Shown here piece after piece: positions 13,931 through 25,818 of a DNA stretch of 64,000 bases. The notes beneath the pieces were generated by a model. It was given only the letters and a program-made list of their open reading frames with translations. It made no database searches and was not told the DNA's origin. The DNA is from Diplosphaera chodatii (taxonomy: Eukaryota; Chlorophyta; Trebouxiophyceae; Prasiolales; Stichococcaceae): the NCBI GenBank assembly GCA_032358165.1, contig JAALGY010000039.1, positions 930,001 to 994,000 on the forward strand. The letters run 5' to 3'. Position 1 is the first letter of the stretch. Every line of letters starts with the position of its first letter. The translations under genes were made by a program, and so were the position numbers.

Positions 13931-15197
13931 GAATGCAAGGCTTACCTGCGATCATGCAATGGAACAGTGAACACCAGAATGTTGGCTGCGTGCTATGTAG
14001 GGAGGAGCATGACACACAACCTCCTGACAGCCACCGTCATCGCTTTAACCGTTTCCTGCATGTCAGCAGCCACGACCCTAGACTGCAACAGGATCAGCAA
14101 GGCCCGAACGCTTGCGTGTGGCGCTGCGATGTAGAAGCCACTTCCCCACTCATATGACGCCCCGGTCACGTGTCGGGGGTGGCCCAGCAGCCACCAGGGT
14201 GGGGGGACCCGCTCCAGAGGCAGCCGGCAGCCGTGCAAGAGCGTCGCACAGATCGAAGATGCTGCGTACTGACGCCAGGGAACAGGACAGCCGCACCAGA
14301 CGATCAGGCGCATGCGCGGCATGCGCCCCTCAACATTGGCATACTATGCTGGGCGAGAATATGATACGGGTGGCCGATGTGGCCGCCGCTGGCACTAGAA
14401 CTCAGTGCATCCAGTATGAGGAGACAATACAGAGCACACTCGGGGCCGCGTTGTGGGCGATCGCCTGTACTTCGGATGTTACATGATTGTTCAACTGCCG
14501 GCCTAGAGCGGCCGTGCAATAGGCACACCTGTTATACAACGCGCGGGTTCTGGTCGTCAGGTGTCACGTCGACCCGTGTGTTTCGCAAGTTGGAGTGACG
14601 GCTGGGATTACTGCACCACAGGCCTGTTGCACCTCATGCATGCGCGCCGGTCTCCGTGGGGTCGGCTGGCCCACGTCATCCAGATTCCGAAGAGCACCCA
14701 AATGTGCTGTTCAACCCGGCCAGCTGTCAGAGTTGGAGACGACCACCAGCTGAGCATGATTCCTTGGCGATCAGAGCAGAACTGTACGTGCCAGCATCGA
14801 CCACAAAACCCCTACTGATGCCAAGTACCCTGGACGGCACTGTCTGCGGTGGCGGCTGAAAGATGCCACAAATAATACACGGTAGAACTGTGAAGCAAAT
14901 GGCACAACCTGGCCATTCCAGATGCGGCAGGCGGGGCCACAGGAAAGCTGGCCGGCGTCAACGGCCCAGACGGAGGTCGGGCAACTTCCGGATGTGTACA
15001 AGCCACCAGGTTGGCTCTGACTGATGAAGTGCAGTTGCGAGCTGCCAAGCAGATGTTGGTACACAGGAAACCACTGAAGCGTCTTCGTCACATAGGTCGC
15101 CTCAGGCATAAAACTTATAGTCTTGTGCCTGCAGCGAGATAGCTCACGTCAGTCACGCCCTGCGAGCAAAGCTGCACGTGCCTGCTCACATAGGGCT
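13931..15197. other. Intergenic, nothing recognised
   Basis: Contains the PEBP promoter (right of 13930) and the 3' flank of the permease. The open frames here show no conserved motif. Confidence 0.4.
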
Positions 15198-18100
15198 TTA
15201 CTGCATGGCGTGTACCTGATCACAAGGAAAACAGAGGCAGTGCAGCATGTGCGTGGGACGGCGCACCCGCACGATGATGGAGCGCAGGCCGCCAATGGAG
15301 CCCAGCAGCGTGGTGATGCCGCCGTAGATGATGCACACCCAGCACGCCCACCAGTGCCACCTGCTCGCGGAGGGGCAGCGGGCTCGGTTCGAGGTGAGCA
15401 TTGGATGGAAGTGTCGCCAGCAGTGATGCCAGGGAGCCTAATGCATGGCCGCAGGCTGCTGAGGGGGCTCCGTCAGGCAGTGGAGGTGCACGCAGATGCT
15501 GGAAGGCTGCCTGTGACGGTTCCTTGCAATGTACAAAACACAAGAGCACAGGACTTGCCCGAACCGCCTGGGCTCCTTGAGTACGAGCCATAGGATACTG
15601 GGCAGGCTGAAGGTTGTCGGCCCAAATGCGATAGCCCTGCATCGATGCCAGCAGGCAAAACTGCAGCATGGCTGTGCCAGGCACTCGGACTGGGTCAAGG
15701 AAGGCAAGAGCCAGTGAGACGGAGGCTGCTGGCATTGTGTATGCTGTGCAGCTACACCGCCTACAGCCAGTGCTCACCCGATGAAACCCATCAGGTCACC
15801 AAAGAATGGAAGCGAGATCGCCACAAAAGCTGCAGAGAGGATGCAAGTGTTCTGTCCAGTGCCACATGAGGGTGTTCCGGCCAGCAAGTCGGCAGGTTGT
15901 GATGGACACTTGTGCGACACTCACCTGTGAAAACACAGTACAATGAGCGGTACACGAGCCGCACGGGCAGCGTGCCCTTGATGCCGTGCTGCAACAGCAC
16001 CGTCTCCACCATATCTGCGTGTTGCAAGCCGCAGATGTGACATTCTACACGTATATGCACGGGATGCTTGTAGGGCGCCAGCAAGCACATGCCACATTTG
16101 AGGGCCATGCACAGTGTGGGTCAGCACCCACCGTAGATCTGCAGGGCAAGGCAACGACTGCTCAGCACTTTGACTTGTGCCAAACCATGCCACGTGACAA
16201 TGCTGCTGCTGAAGCAGGATGCATAGCGTCGCACACACAGCAGCATGCATGCAGAGTAGCGTGCCCACCGGCATAGAGTACACTTGGTAGGACCCCGTCA
16301 CGTGCAGCAGCACCATCATCGCTGCCAAAGCAATGACGCCGCGCGGGTGCTCCAGGCTGAACAGTATGTTCTCGGACACGGTTCGGCCGTACGCCCAGTA
16401 CCCTATGGCACATAGCAGCGGCTGTGATCTGGCTGTTGCATGGTTGCAGCCACTTGTGAAGCATTTGGAGGGCTACATCCCACATGCTGGGCCATGCTGC
16501 TTGCACCTGAGAAGGCGACGCCAGCATAGCACCAGCTGACTATACCATCTGCATAGTAGACTTCACCCGTCAGTAGGCAAGTGAAGAATGAGGTTCAGGA
16601 CGTCCTTGTCACGATGTTCAGTGATCGCTGCCAGAAAGAGTCACGGTTGCCACAGGCTCACATGCCAGGTAGACTCCCCGCATGTATCGCTGCAAGGTCG
16701 ATGGGGGAGACGGCAGGGTTGCCTGCAGGTCAGCACTCTACTTCACCCGGGCATCCATGCTTTCACTTGCTGCGACCCATCAACCATGCGCAGGTGTCTG
16801 CAACCACCGTGTACAGCGTACAAGCGGTCTACCTGGATCTCCAGCACCACATTGTGGCCACCGAATGCGAAGGCTATGGTGCCGAACGCTGTCATCGCGC
16901 CAAAGACGCCCGCTGCGACTGACTCTCCGTCCAGGTTGTACTCGACGCCGGGCTGCCTCCCGTCGTTGATCGCCAGCCCCACCGCAATGGTCGAATAGCC
17001 AAGCGACATGATCTGCACCGAACTCGTGCAGTGTGTTCACCGCTGATCGGGCTGCGGCATAGAGCAGAGCAGGTCATCAAAAGTTGCACGCAAGTGGTGT
17101 CATTGTCCACTGGTTTGCGTACCGCGGCCAGCAGCGAGATGAGCTTCAGCTGGTTGAAGTTTGGGATCTGCATCGAAGAGGGAGGATCCGAAGGTGCATG
17201 GCGCCCCGACCGCTGAGTGGTGTTAGTGTGGAGCTGCAGCGCCTGGAGTAGGCTCATGCCTGCAAGCTGGTGCTGGGGGTAAGGATTTAACCATTGGCGG
17301 CTCACCTGGCTGAGGAATAGCTGGAGCCCGAAGAACACGATGATCCAGGCGGACAGCCCAAAGGGCGTGGCCTCATTGTCGCCGTACAGCTGCCACACAC
17401 GCAGCATGCTGCTGCCGCCGGTGACCATGTAGACAATCCCAAGACCTGCAGGTCATCACAACCACATTCATACGCCTCATGCGCCATTACGGCCACTTCT
17501 GGCTGCTTGGCTGCCGCGGTTTGCACACATCCAGCACCCACCGACCATGACGACGACTTGAAAAGGCACCACCACCCACAGCCCAGTCCTGGGTCCAAAG
17601 GCATACTGTGCAGCACCCGGCACAGTCGGTGCCGGCAAATCAAGTGAGGTGATGCAACAGCAGGCAGGTCCTCAGATAGGGGAGCTGCAGCTGCCAGAGC
17701 GTAGGTGTGGGCCCAATGTTTACCTGCCCTAGCTCATGGTACCGGTTGAACCGCAGCCCGTCCATCTCATGCATCGCACAGAGCTGCACACCAGCCAGCG
17801 CCAGTTGCTTGACTGTGTGGCAAGGTCAGCATGACTGTGTGAGGTCACCTTCCTGGGGCACGGCAAAGGGCACAGGAAATGCTGAGCCCTGACCACCTGC
17901 CAGAGTGTGTACAACGATGTTGTCCAGCTGAGAAGCAGCACGATCACGCCGCCGGACCACGTCAGGCCGGCCATGGCAAACGGCAGCCCCAGCACTCCGG
18001 CCCCGACGATCGCAGTGACATTGTGTACCGCAGCTGTGTGCCACTGCCCAGTGCGCGCTGCCGTACCTGCGGTCCAAGAAAGTGCAAACCCTCTGCACAC

Positions 18101-18362
18101 CGGCATGCATGTCGCACGCCTGATATAAGGCAAATGCACCAATGTGCGGGTGCTACGATCTGCAGAACAGCTGCTCACCTGGCAGCTGATGCGCCTCGTC
18201 GAGCTTGTTCTGCGCCAGCATGTAGTCATGTGCCGAGGCGCCACCCTCCTCACCACCGTTGTCCCCGTCCAGCTGGTGGTGGTGTCCGTTGCTGCTGTCT
18301 GAGTAGCCGCGGCCCATGTGCTCTGCCATCTGCACGTCGCCGGCCTTGTCGGACCTCCACAT
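15198..18362 (-). CDS. Amino-acid permease, AAAP family, LHT-like (about 10 exons)
   Basis: Proton-coupled amino-acid transporter of the plasma membrane or an inner membrane. The family signatures are strong and in the right order: HTAAVHNVTAIVGAGVLGLP in the first membrane segment (about 18050-17980), MHEMDGLRFNRYHELGQ (near 17760), YAFGPRTGLWVVVPF (17600), IPNFNQLKLISLLAAV (17170), then AAGVFGAMTAFGTIAFAFGG (16880), ILFSLEHPRGVIALAAMMVL (16370) and LPSILWLVLKEPRRFG (15600). It ends with WWACWVCIIYGGITTLLGSI followed by GGLRSIIV. These match plant lysine/histidine transporters almost motif for motif. The N-terminus is a hydrophilic tail of about 60 residues with a His/Asn run and acidic patches, likely cytosolic. 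The start at 18362 is the first ATG of the exon; a Met 12 codons downstream is an alternative. Substrate specificity cannot be read from sequence. Confidence 0.92.
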
Positions 18363-19042
18363 TGGTGCCTGGAGGCCTCAAGCCTGTGCTTTGAGGGTGC
18401 CAGGCTCTCCTTGGTTGGCAGGACTGCACCTGGTGCCGCTGTCGAACGACGCGTCCGAGCGCCTTGTCACGTACTAGAGCACACACGAAGCTCGTTGCAT
18501 CTGTGCACATGCACTCTGCAGCTCAGCGATCCACGATTTGAACGACAGCACAGGGCAGCGTGAAGCTGAGTCAGTTAGCACAGGTCTGCGTTGGCAAGTT
18601 CCTGGCGAGACTGTTTGCATGCACTGGGCAAATGGGCACCGGGTTCTCCGCTGTAGTCTGAGTCGTGTGAGGACAGGAATGCCAGCTCAGCATGCATGGT
18701 GGCCATGTGACCAGGTCCCCAGCCAGCATGACCTAGCTCCGTGCCCCATAGGAGGCTGCCTGTTGCATGCCGCATTGCTTACAAATAAGCACGACAAATT
18801 ACAATCCCATACAATGTCCCGCGTCCCGCACCCTTGCAGAACACATATAACCGCCATACTGCACTGCAACGCCGTATAAAAGTATTCTTCTGAGCTGAAT
18901 ATAGAGTCGCTGAACACGCTTGTTGCAGCCTAAGGCATGACACACTTCGATATGCAGCAAGCGCCTAATTCGGTTCTTCACCCAGGTTGAATCAAGCGAA
19001 TCGGGGTCCAGCATCGCATAGTACTTAGTCACAGATGCGGCC
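18363..19042. other. Intergenic: permease promoter and kinase 3' flank
   Basis: No coding exon seen. A minus-strand TGTAA at 18779-18783 is a candidate poly(A) signal for the upstream P-loop kinase, about 260 nt after its stop. Confidence 0.45.
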
Positions 19043-22000
19043 TCATGCCTGCTGCAGGCGCTGCTGCGGCAGTTCGTACGTGTCCGGGCCCTGCGGCGGC
19101 ACTTCAGGCACAGCCTCACGGTCCGCAGCATCTGGCGACCTTTCAACGATGATGCCGCCAGGCGTCATGGCCATGGGCTGCGGCTGCGACGCTGCAGCAG
19201 CCGCCTCAGCGAGCGGCCCCTTGAGCGCCACGTGCTCAGCCTCGCACGCCAGGTGGCTGCGCAGCAGCAGGCAACGCGGATCAACTCATATCAAGGTTTG
19301 TGGGCCGGCAAGCCCAAAATCCAGCTGTGCTCACGCAACATTTCAGCGTTCGTGTGGCCATGAGTTGCAAAGGGTGGCAGACGCCGGGCTGGCTTCAGTC
19401 AAATGCAGGGATGCTTGCGTTGCTGCCAACTTGGTAATCGCTCAATCTATCTTATTTTCCGTCTGTAGTGACAGCACCTGCACCTGGACAGCCATGAGGA
19501 AGTGCAAAGAGAGCAAGGGTCGCAGCACCTGGGCAGATATGTGTGCCCAATGGCGGCATCGACGGGCGACGCCATGGGCGATGCCACCGCGGCTGCCGAC
19601 ACCTCCCGCACCCCCTGCTTCTCGAATGTGATCCTGCATAGGGCAGGGTGCCAAAAGAGTGCGCGGTCATGCCTGACAGCCCACAGGTGCAAAACCACGA
19701 ACATGCCGCACCGTGGATGGGACCAGTGACGCAGCAGACATGCTGACCGGGGCAGCTGGCAGGGACCGGTAACGGCGCACCTGAACTTGTGGATGAAGTC
19801 GGTGTGGTTCACGATCTCCCATGTGTCCGGGTCCACCTGAACACAGCCACACATGTCTCGGTCTCGGTTCGCACAGGGCTCCACCGCAGTCATGGGGCCT
19901 GCACCCACTGCATCCACCCGACGCCCGCAGGGGTGCGCACCTTGGCGGGGATGATGCGCTCGTTGATGACGTGTGACCCGGAGAAGCCCCGGTCGCTGAG
20001 CACGTCCAGCAGCATGTCGGGCGCCAGCTCGTTGTCCGTGAACACGGCGTCCCGCGTCTTGAACTCCGCGTGCCCCGCCAGCGAGCACTTGCGCAGCAGC
20101 GGGACCACCTGCGACCGCAGGCAGACACGCACGTGTTGCCAGCCAGCGCCAGCAGACTTTGCATGCATGCAGCAATCCCAGAAAGCTCCGGATGGGTTGG
20201 CTGCTGCGCACATGACCTGCGCAACCAATGCAGGACAGCAGTCCGCCGCACCTCCTCGTCTATGAGCGCGAGCACGCGCCGGAAGACCGGCTCGTTCTTG
20301 CGGCTCATGTACGAGTCCAGGCGGTGCACCAGCTGCTGCCGCGCCAGCCGCACCAGGTCCTTCGCCAGCGGTAGATGCCTGTGACAGATAAAATCATGAT
20401 GGAAGAGGGAATCACCATGCATCGCTCAGCGGCGGAGGTGTGCGGTCACGCTGCGCTTCTGCAGCTGGACCCCAGCTATAACGAGCAGGTGCAGCAAGGT
20501 ACAGATTCACAACAACTGCATGCTAATGTGCTTGCTAGATCGCAATCTACAGCGGTCGTAAAGTTCGCACGGGCGGCATTTCCAGCTGCCCAGCAGCGCA
20601 ACCATACGTTGTAGTGACCATAAGACTTCATGAGCATTTGTGACATACAGCACAATCACCTGATGGCAGCATAGGTGTGCTCATCCAGATCCATGCTGGA
20701 CTGATAGCGCAGCTCGCGTTGGATCTGGCGGCGGCAGTCGTCCAGCGCCCCCATAGCATCGATCAGGCTGCATGCAACAACGTCTCAGGAGTGTCCGAAT
20801 GCAAGCTGTGAACAGTCACAGATGTTCTCAACGTTTTGATATCATACATGGTGGTCACCTAAATGGAAAGTGCTGCTTCAGTCGCAGTAGCGTGCCGTAG
20901 TGCTCCTTAAAAACTGTATAACGAGCGGCGCATTTGGACTCGTCAACATCAGTCTGTCGCAGCTCACGCAGCTGATCCTCTTGGCCTGCATCCATTGCCC
21001 GCCTGCAAATGCCATGCAGCACAGGTCATCTAACCACAGTCGAGTGTCTTGCAGTGGGTATGTATTTCAGATACCTGTCACAAAGCCGGTGGGTGCTACT
21101 GCTGCATGGCCACCCAGGTGCAGAGTCAGAGTGAAGGCAGCCCCTGGAGCACGCACGTGTTGTGCAGGGCGGCCAGCTGCGCGCGGGCCATCTGCCGCTT
21201 GACAGACTCCTGCTGGTCGACGTACAGCACCACCACCTATGGCAGAGGCGGGGAGCGCTCATTTCAGGTACAAAGCTAGCACCTTTCCTGCTAGCACCCC
21301 CTTGGACCTGAGCAATTTGACTTCCCTGACTCACAGTGCACAACAAGCGGAATGCTGCTCAGACCCTGGACACAGGATCTGCCTGACACATAACCAGTGC
21401 ACTATACCCGTACCTTGAACGAGGGGCGCGGGTAGTAGCGCTCCTCCGGCGTGTCCGCACGCTTCAGGTGCAGCTCCAGCAGCTTGTCATACAGCAGCTT
21501 CAGGAAGTCGACCTGCGCCGTGTGACGGCGAGCGCCTGGCCGGCTATTGGCACATCAGCAGAGGGTACACGGCTGCACAGGCGCGCAAGCGCAGCATGCT
21601 TGTCGAGAGATGCCCGACAGCTGGCAGTGTGCGGCGTGTGCCTGCATGGCGGTGCGCGGGAAGCCGTCGATCAGAATGCCGCCGCCGTCCGCCACAGCCG
21701 GGTCGAAGACTGTGTTCAGGAGCGCGTCCCCAACCTGCATGCGCAGCCATGCTCCGCAACTCGTTGCTGACTACGCATGGTTGCAACACAAAATGAGGCA
21801 TGTTCTTGAGGGTGTACTCTATGTCACACAAGTCTTGATAAGGCGCACCAGGGTGTCCGGCACCAACTCTCCCCGGTCCTTGATGGCACGTATTTCCTCG
21901 CTGCTGTCCAACAGTGACGACCTGCAGAGGCGGGGAGGAAAGCTGTGTCGAACACTCGAGTTTGCTCACGACTCTGGAGGTCCCCTACAGCCGTCCTGAT

Positions 22001-23290
22001 CCTGCGCTGATGCAACGCCGCCGGCGGCCCTCACATGGTGATGGCGCGCGAGATGCCGCGGCTCTCGCAGATGAAGGGCGTGTTGGCGCCCTTCCCGCTG
22101 CCGGGCGCCCCGTTGAGCCACACCACCTCGTCCGGCGCCTGCAGCGGCTACCCACCACAAGCCACAGTCGTGAGCACATACAGAGCACATCTCGACTGCT
22201 GAGTGCATTTATGCCACAGGCTCGCTCACATTACCTTCAGACCAGCACAGGCACAGCAGTGTGCGTGCAGGTCAGAAAATTTTACCGGCTGTGCAACATG
22301 GGAGGAAGCCAGCACTGCAGTAGTCACCTTGCCAGCGGCCTGGAGGCTGTCCTCGAGCTTGCGCCAGCAGGTGTCGAACACGACCTGCGCCTTGATGCTG
22401 ACCTTGTCTGCGCCACCCACATGGAAGCTGCGAGGTGTGCTCACATGCTCTGCTGCCGCCTGCTGCAAATTGGAGGGCAGGTACTGAGGTGTTCCGCTGC
22501 AGAAGGTGCACTTGCACCTTGCTAACTCACAATGCAGCTGGTGACAGTAGTGATGCAGATGTAAATTTGTGCCAGAGCTGGGTCCGCATACAGGATCCCC
22601 AAGCAGTTGTGGGGGGTCCACTGCTGGGGCGGGAGCCTGCTGCTGCGCCGAGCAACATGTCCACGAAGCAGCATCTCGCAACAACTCCGTACGTCCGCCC
22701 ACCTGCTGCGCTGGCTTGGACGATCCGGCCGCACGCTGCTGCACAGCAGCTACCGGCGGCTGCGGCAGCGGCGCCTCCCGCCGAGCTGTGGACCCTGGTC
22801 CAGGGCTGATCCACGGCAGCGCTGCCGATGGGAGCGTGTCATACCAGTACCCCCGCTGCTGTACGCCAGCAACATGCCTTCCGCTTGTTGCACCCTGCAA
22901 TGCCATGTACGTGTGCAGTTCGGCGCTGCTCTGAGAGGCGTCACGACCAGCAGGCAATGCACGCTCACTCCAAGTATCAGCACCGACAACCTGATTCACC
23001 TGTGCCACGCCACTGGCCAGTGCCCTTCCGTGTAGCGATCGATGCAGCGAGTGCCGAGTCGTGGCGGCAGGGCCAGCGACGCTGCAGGGGAAGGGTTGTG
23101 GCGCCGCCGCGCCATTGCAGCCGCGGCACACGTTGCAGCTGCCAACGAGGTCGCCAGAGAACGCGCCAGTACAGCAACACGCTGCCGGCACGACGCTTGG
23201 CTGCTGCAGCAGCGACGAGACAGTTCCCCACTGCGTGGCGGCCCACCGCCTGGCAGCAGGGCTGCCCACACCCCGGACAACACGATCCAT
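19043..23290 (-). CDS. Adenylate-kinase-like P-loop nucleotide kinase with long extensions
   Basis: Predicted nucleoside monophosphate kinase. The P-loop exon reads VVWLNGAPGSGKGANTPFI (about 22085-22125). The NMP-binding part is SSLLDSSEEIRAIKDRGELV, and DGGGILIDGFPRTAMQ (about 21655-21700) carries the adenylate-kinase GFPRT motif. VVVLYVDQQESVKRQMARA (21230) matches the DxxExxxxR region. About 185 residues, rich in Ala, Gln and Ser, precede the core and may include a plastid or mitochondrial transit peptide. After the core come helical exons (FKEHYGTLLRLKQHFPF, MGALDDCRRQIQRELRYQSS, LVRLARQQLVHRLDSYMSRK, NELAPDMLLDVLSDRGFSGS, VDPDTWEIVNHTDFIHKF) and a Pro-rich end. This is far longer than a classical adenylate kinase of 200-250 residues. 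The ATG at 23290 is the only good start. The exact subfamily is not recognised. Confidence 0.78.
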
Positions 23291-24047
23291 TCTTGCAAAG
23301 GCTCTAGGCCGTGCCGCTATGCAAGTAAACAATGCTGCTTATGGCAACTGCCAAGCTTGCAGCGTATGGCGTAAAGCACAGCTCAACAGTAGAAGACTAG
23401 GTCTGATGGTGACTGCTGCCACCTCTGTATTCCGCAAACTTGAACCTGCAGCTGATAACGGAAAGGCGCAGTGCTGAGGTGTTCTGTAATGTGATCAAAA
23501 CTGAACAAGTGCGCCGAGCTATGCTGCGTCTTCAAGAGGTCACCACCGTGGCAGACCAGAGCAAGAGTCGCCTCCAGCAAATCCTAAAGCACTGAACCTT
23601 TGTGCATGCTTTCGGGAAGTGTAACGCATGAACTGTGTTTGCGGGCAATGCAACTAACACAATGGATGGCAAACGTGCACAGAGCAACAGCGAGCAGGGC
23701 ACAATATTCGCATATGTATCTCTTCTGATTGCAATAGTAGGTATATTTTGGGGTGCTGGGGGTGGTGGCAGCGGCCAGGCAGCTGAACGCCGAAATGCAA
23801 GCGTGCCGATGGCTCCTAACGTGCATTAGCGCCAGAAATATTGCTGTGCCTTCCACTCTGGTGTGTATATCGTATCTTATGCAGTTCGAGACACCCACGA
23901 AAGCTTTTGCATATCTTCAACATTTGACAAAGTCAAATCTTGAGATTGGTTTCGGAGGCTTGGTGTCGTGAGGTGCACCTGCGTTCAGAAGACTGGCGAG
24001 GGACGCTGAACGCACAGTAGTGCAACTTGTAATATCTACTCCATACC
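23291..24047. other. Divergent promoter region, kinase (-) and PEBP (+)
   Basis: 757 bp separate the start codons of the P-loop kinase and the first tandem PEBP. No coding exon and no strong core-promoter match were seen. Confidence 0.4.
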
Positions 24048-25311
24048 ATGGTAAGCGCACTGCCTGAGGCTGCTGTCATCAAAGTCGGCGGTGTCTGCAG
24101 TAGTTGCGCAGTGGTGCATGCAAACACCTGCTTCTTGCATCACCCCACACTTTGCGAACCAACATGTGCATAGTATTGCAGAGAGCATTACACCTGTCTC
24201 GTGCACGCAGTCGGCGCTGCAGCACAGCCACATTGTGCCGGATATCATTGATGGTGTGGACGTTGATCACGAAGTCGAGATGGCCGTGAGGTATCCGACC
24301 GGCTTTGCAGTCGCCAACGGCAACGACATCCCCAAGGACAAGGCATGCCACCACCGTGCCAGTTGTCATGATCCAGTCCGATATGTGTTTGCATGATCTG
24401 TATGAGCGGTGGCAACACATGTATGATTCGTCAGCATCCATTGTGACTACTGCAGGCGCAGGACCCTCCGGAGGTGCAGGTTGTGGGAGCTAAAGGGCTG
24501 TACACGCTGATCGCCAGTGATCTTGATGCTCCAAGCGCTGCTGTGAGCATGTGCTTGCACCTGCTAGATGACGCACTCTTGCTGGTGCAAATATCGTCAA
24601 TTCAATCACATGTTCCACACCAAATCAAGTGTGCACTGGGTCACTAACATCTGGCATGTTCGATTGAGCAGGACCCAAAGTTTGGCGAATTCTTGCACTG
24701 GTGGGTATGCCTGTTAGGCAAATGGTGAGAGACATGTGATGCAGCTCTGCCACTGGCCCCTGCAATCCTGCCTATCCTATTGACACAGGCTGGTTGTCAA
24801 CATTCCGGATGGCAACATGTCCAAGGGCCAGGTGACAGCTGCAACATCCTTCCAGACTTTCGATGCCCGTTGCGCATTGTGGCCGCGTGCATGGTACCAT
24901 GGAATCATCTCAGTTCCACGGGGTCTGATGCTTCACGATATGTACACAGGAACTGGTACCCTACTTGGGGCCAGACCCACCCATCGGCAGACACCGCTAC
25001 ATCTTCACGCTGTGGTGGCAGACGCCTGAGGGCAGACTGGACGAGATTGCCAAGGAGGATGTTGACCACACTGTCGAGGTGTGCCGGCAGATCTGCGCGC
25101 CTGCATGCCAACATCATTTGCCGGGTGCTGTGCTGCATGGACCTCACAAACAAGCTTTGTAAGTTGACTCTGGCAGGTTCAGGTGGCAAAGCTGCTGTGC
25201 TTGCAGGCAACGGCGCCAGCTGACCGCAAGAACTTTTCCACCCGTGCTTTCGCCAAGGAGCACCGGCTGCGTGGCCCGGTGGCAGTCAGATTCTTCTTCA
25301 GTGCTCCGTGA
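24048..25311 (+). CDS. FT/MFT-like PEBP, first tandem copy
   Basis: Cytosolic-type PEBP of the FLOWERING LOCUS T / MOTHER OF FT group, a small protein that binds phospholipid or phosphoprotein partners and acts in signalling in land plants. Exon 1 is only the ATG (24048-24050), followed at once by gtaagc; exon 2 starts at 24211. The protein reads M-SALQHSHIVPDIIDGV, HEVEMAVRYPTGFAVANG, GAKGLYTLIASDLDAPSAA, DPKFGEFLHWLVVNIPDG, ELVPYLGPDPPIGRHRYIFT and RKNFSTRAFAKEHRLRGPVA, ending VRFFFSAP. The ligand-pocket motif is DLDAP instead of DPDAP; GPDPP and GRHRY are intact. No signal peptide. TGTAA lies about 60 nt after the stop (25373). The copy at 25819-26903 has the same exon layout, pointing to tandem duplication. 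Confidence 0.9.
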
Positions 25312-25818
25312 GGGCTGGCATCATGGCATGTGTGCATATACATTGGGAAGTGCGGCAACCCCACCATATATATGTAAGTGAGGGCAGACTACAGCGTCAG
25401 CCTGATGATCAAACAATCTTTATGAGACAGAGTAGTCTGCATGACCAGTTGCAAACGTTGTCAATCAGATCAGGCAGGCAACTCAGCAATGCCGAGCTGT
25501 AAAAGCAGCACGGCTGTCGAGCGAGACAAGCCCTATACCCCTTGAAGCGAGAGTTGCATTTGACCACCCTGGAGCGCGTATGCTCAGCGCAAAACTGTGA
25601 AAAGGCGTGTTCGCCAAGTTAGGGTTCCGACACAGACTCGGTTTGCGCTATGATTGACAACATGATCGGTACATGCCCGTGCAGTTGCGTGCAGGTGCTG
25701 CAAGTCGTGTGATCGGGCAAACAAAACTGCTGCAAGCCAAACATATAGTGGAGGTGCAGCAAGGCGGATCGTGGTTCTGATCATCCTCTCCTCTAACACC
25801 GCATCGTACACAGCAACA
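25312..25818. other. Spacer between tandem PEBP genes
   Basis: Holds the 3' end of the first copy, with TGTAA at 25373-25377, and the promoter of the second. No further exon seen. Confidence 0.5.
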
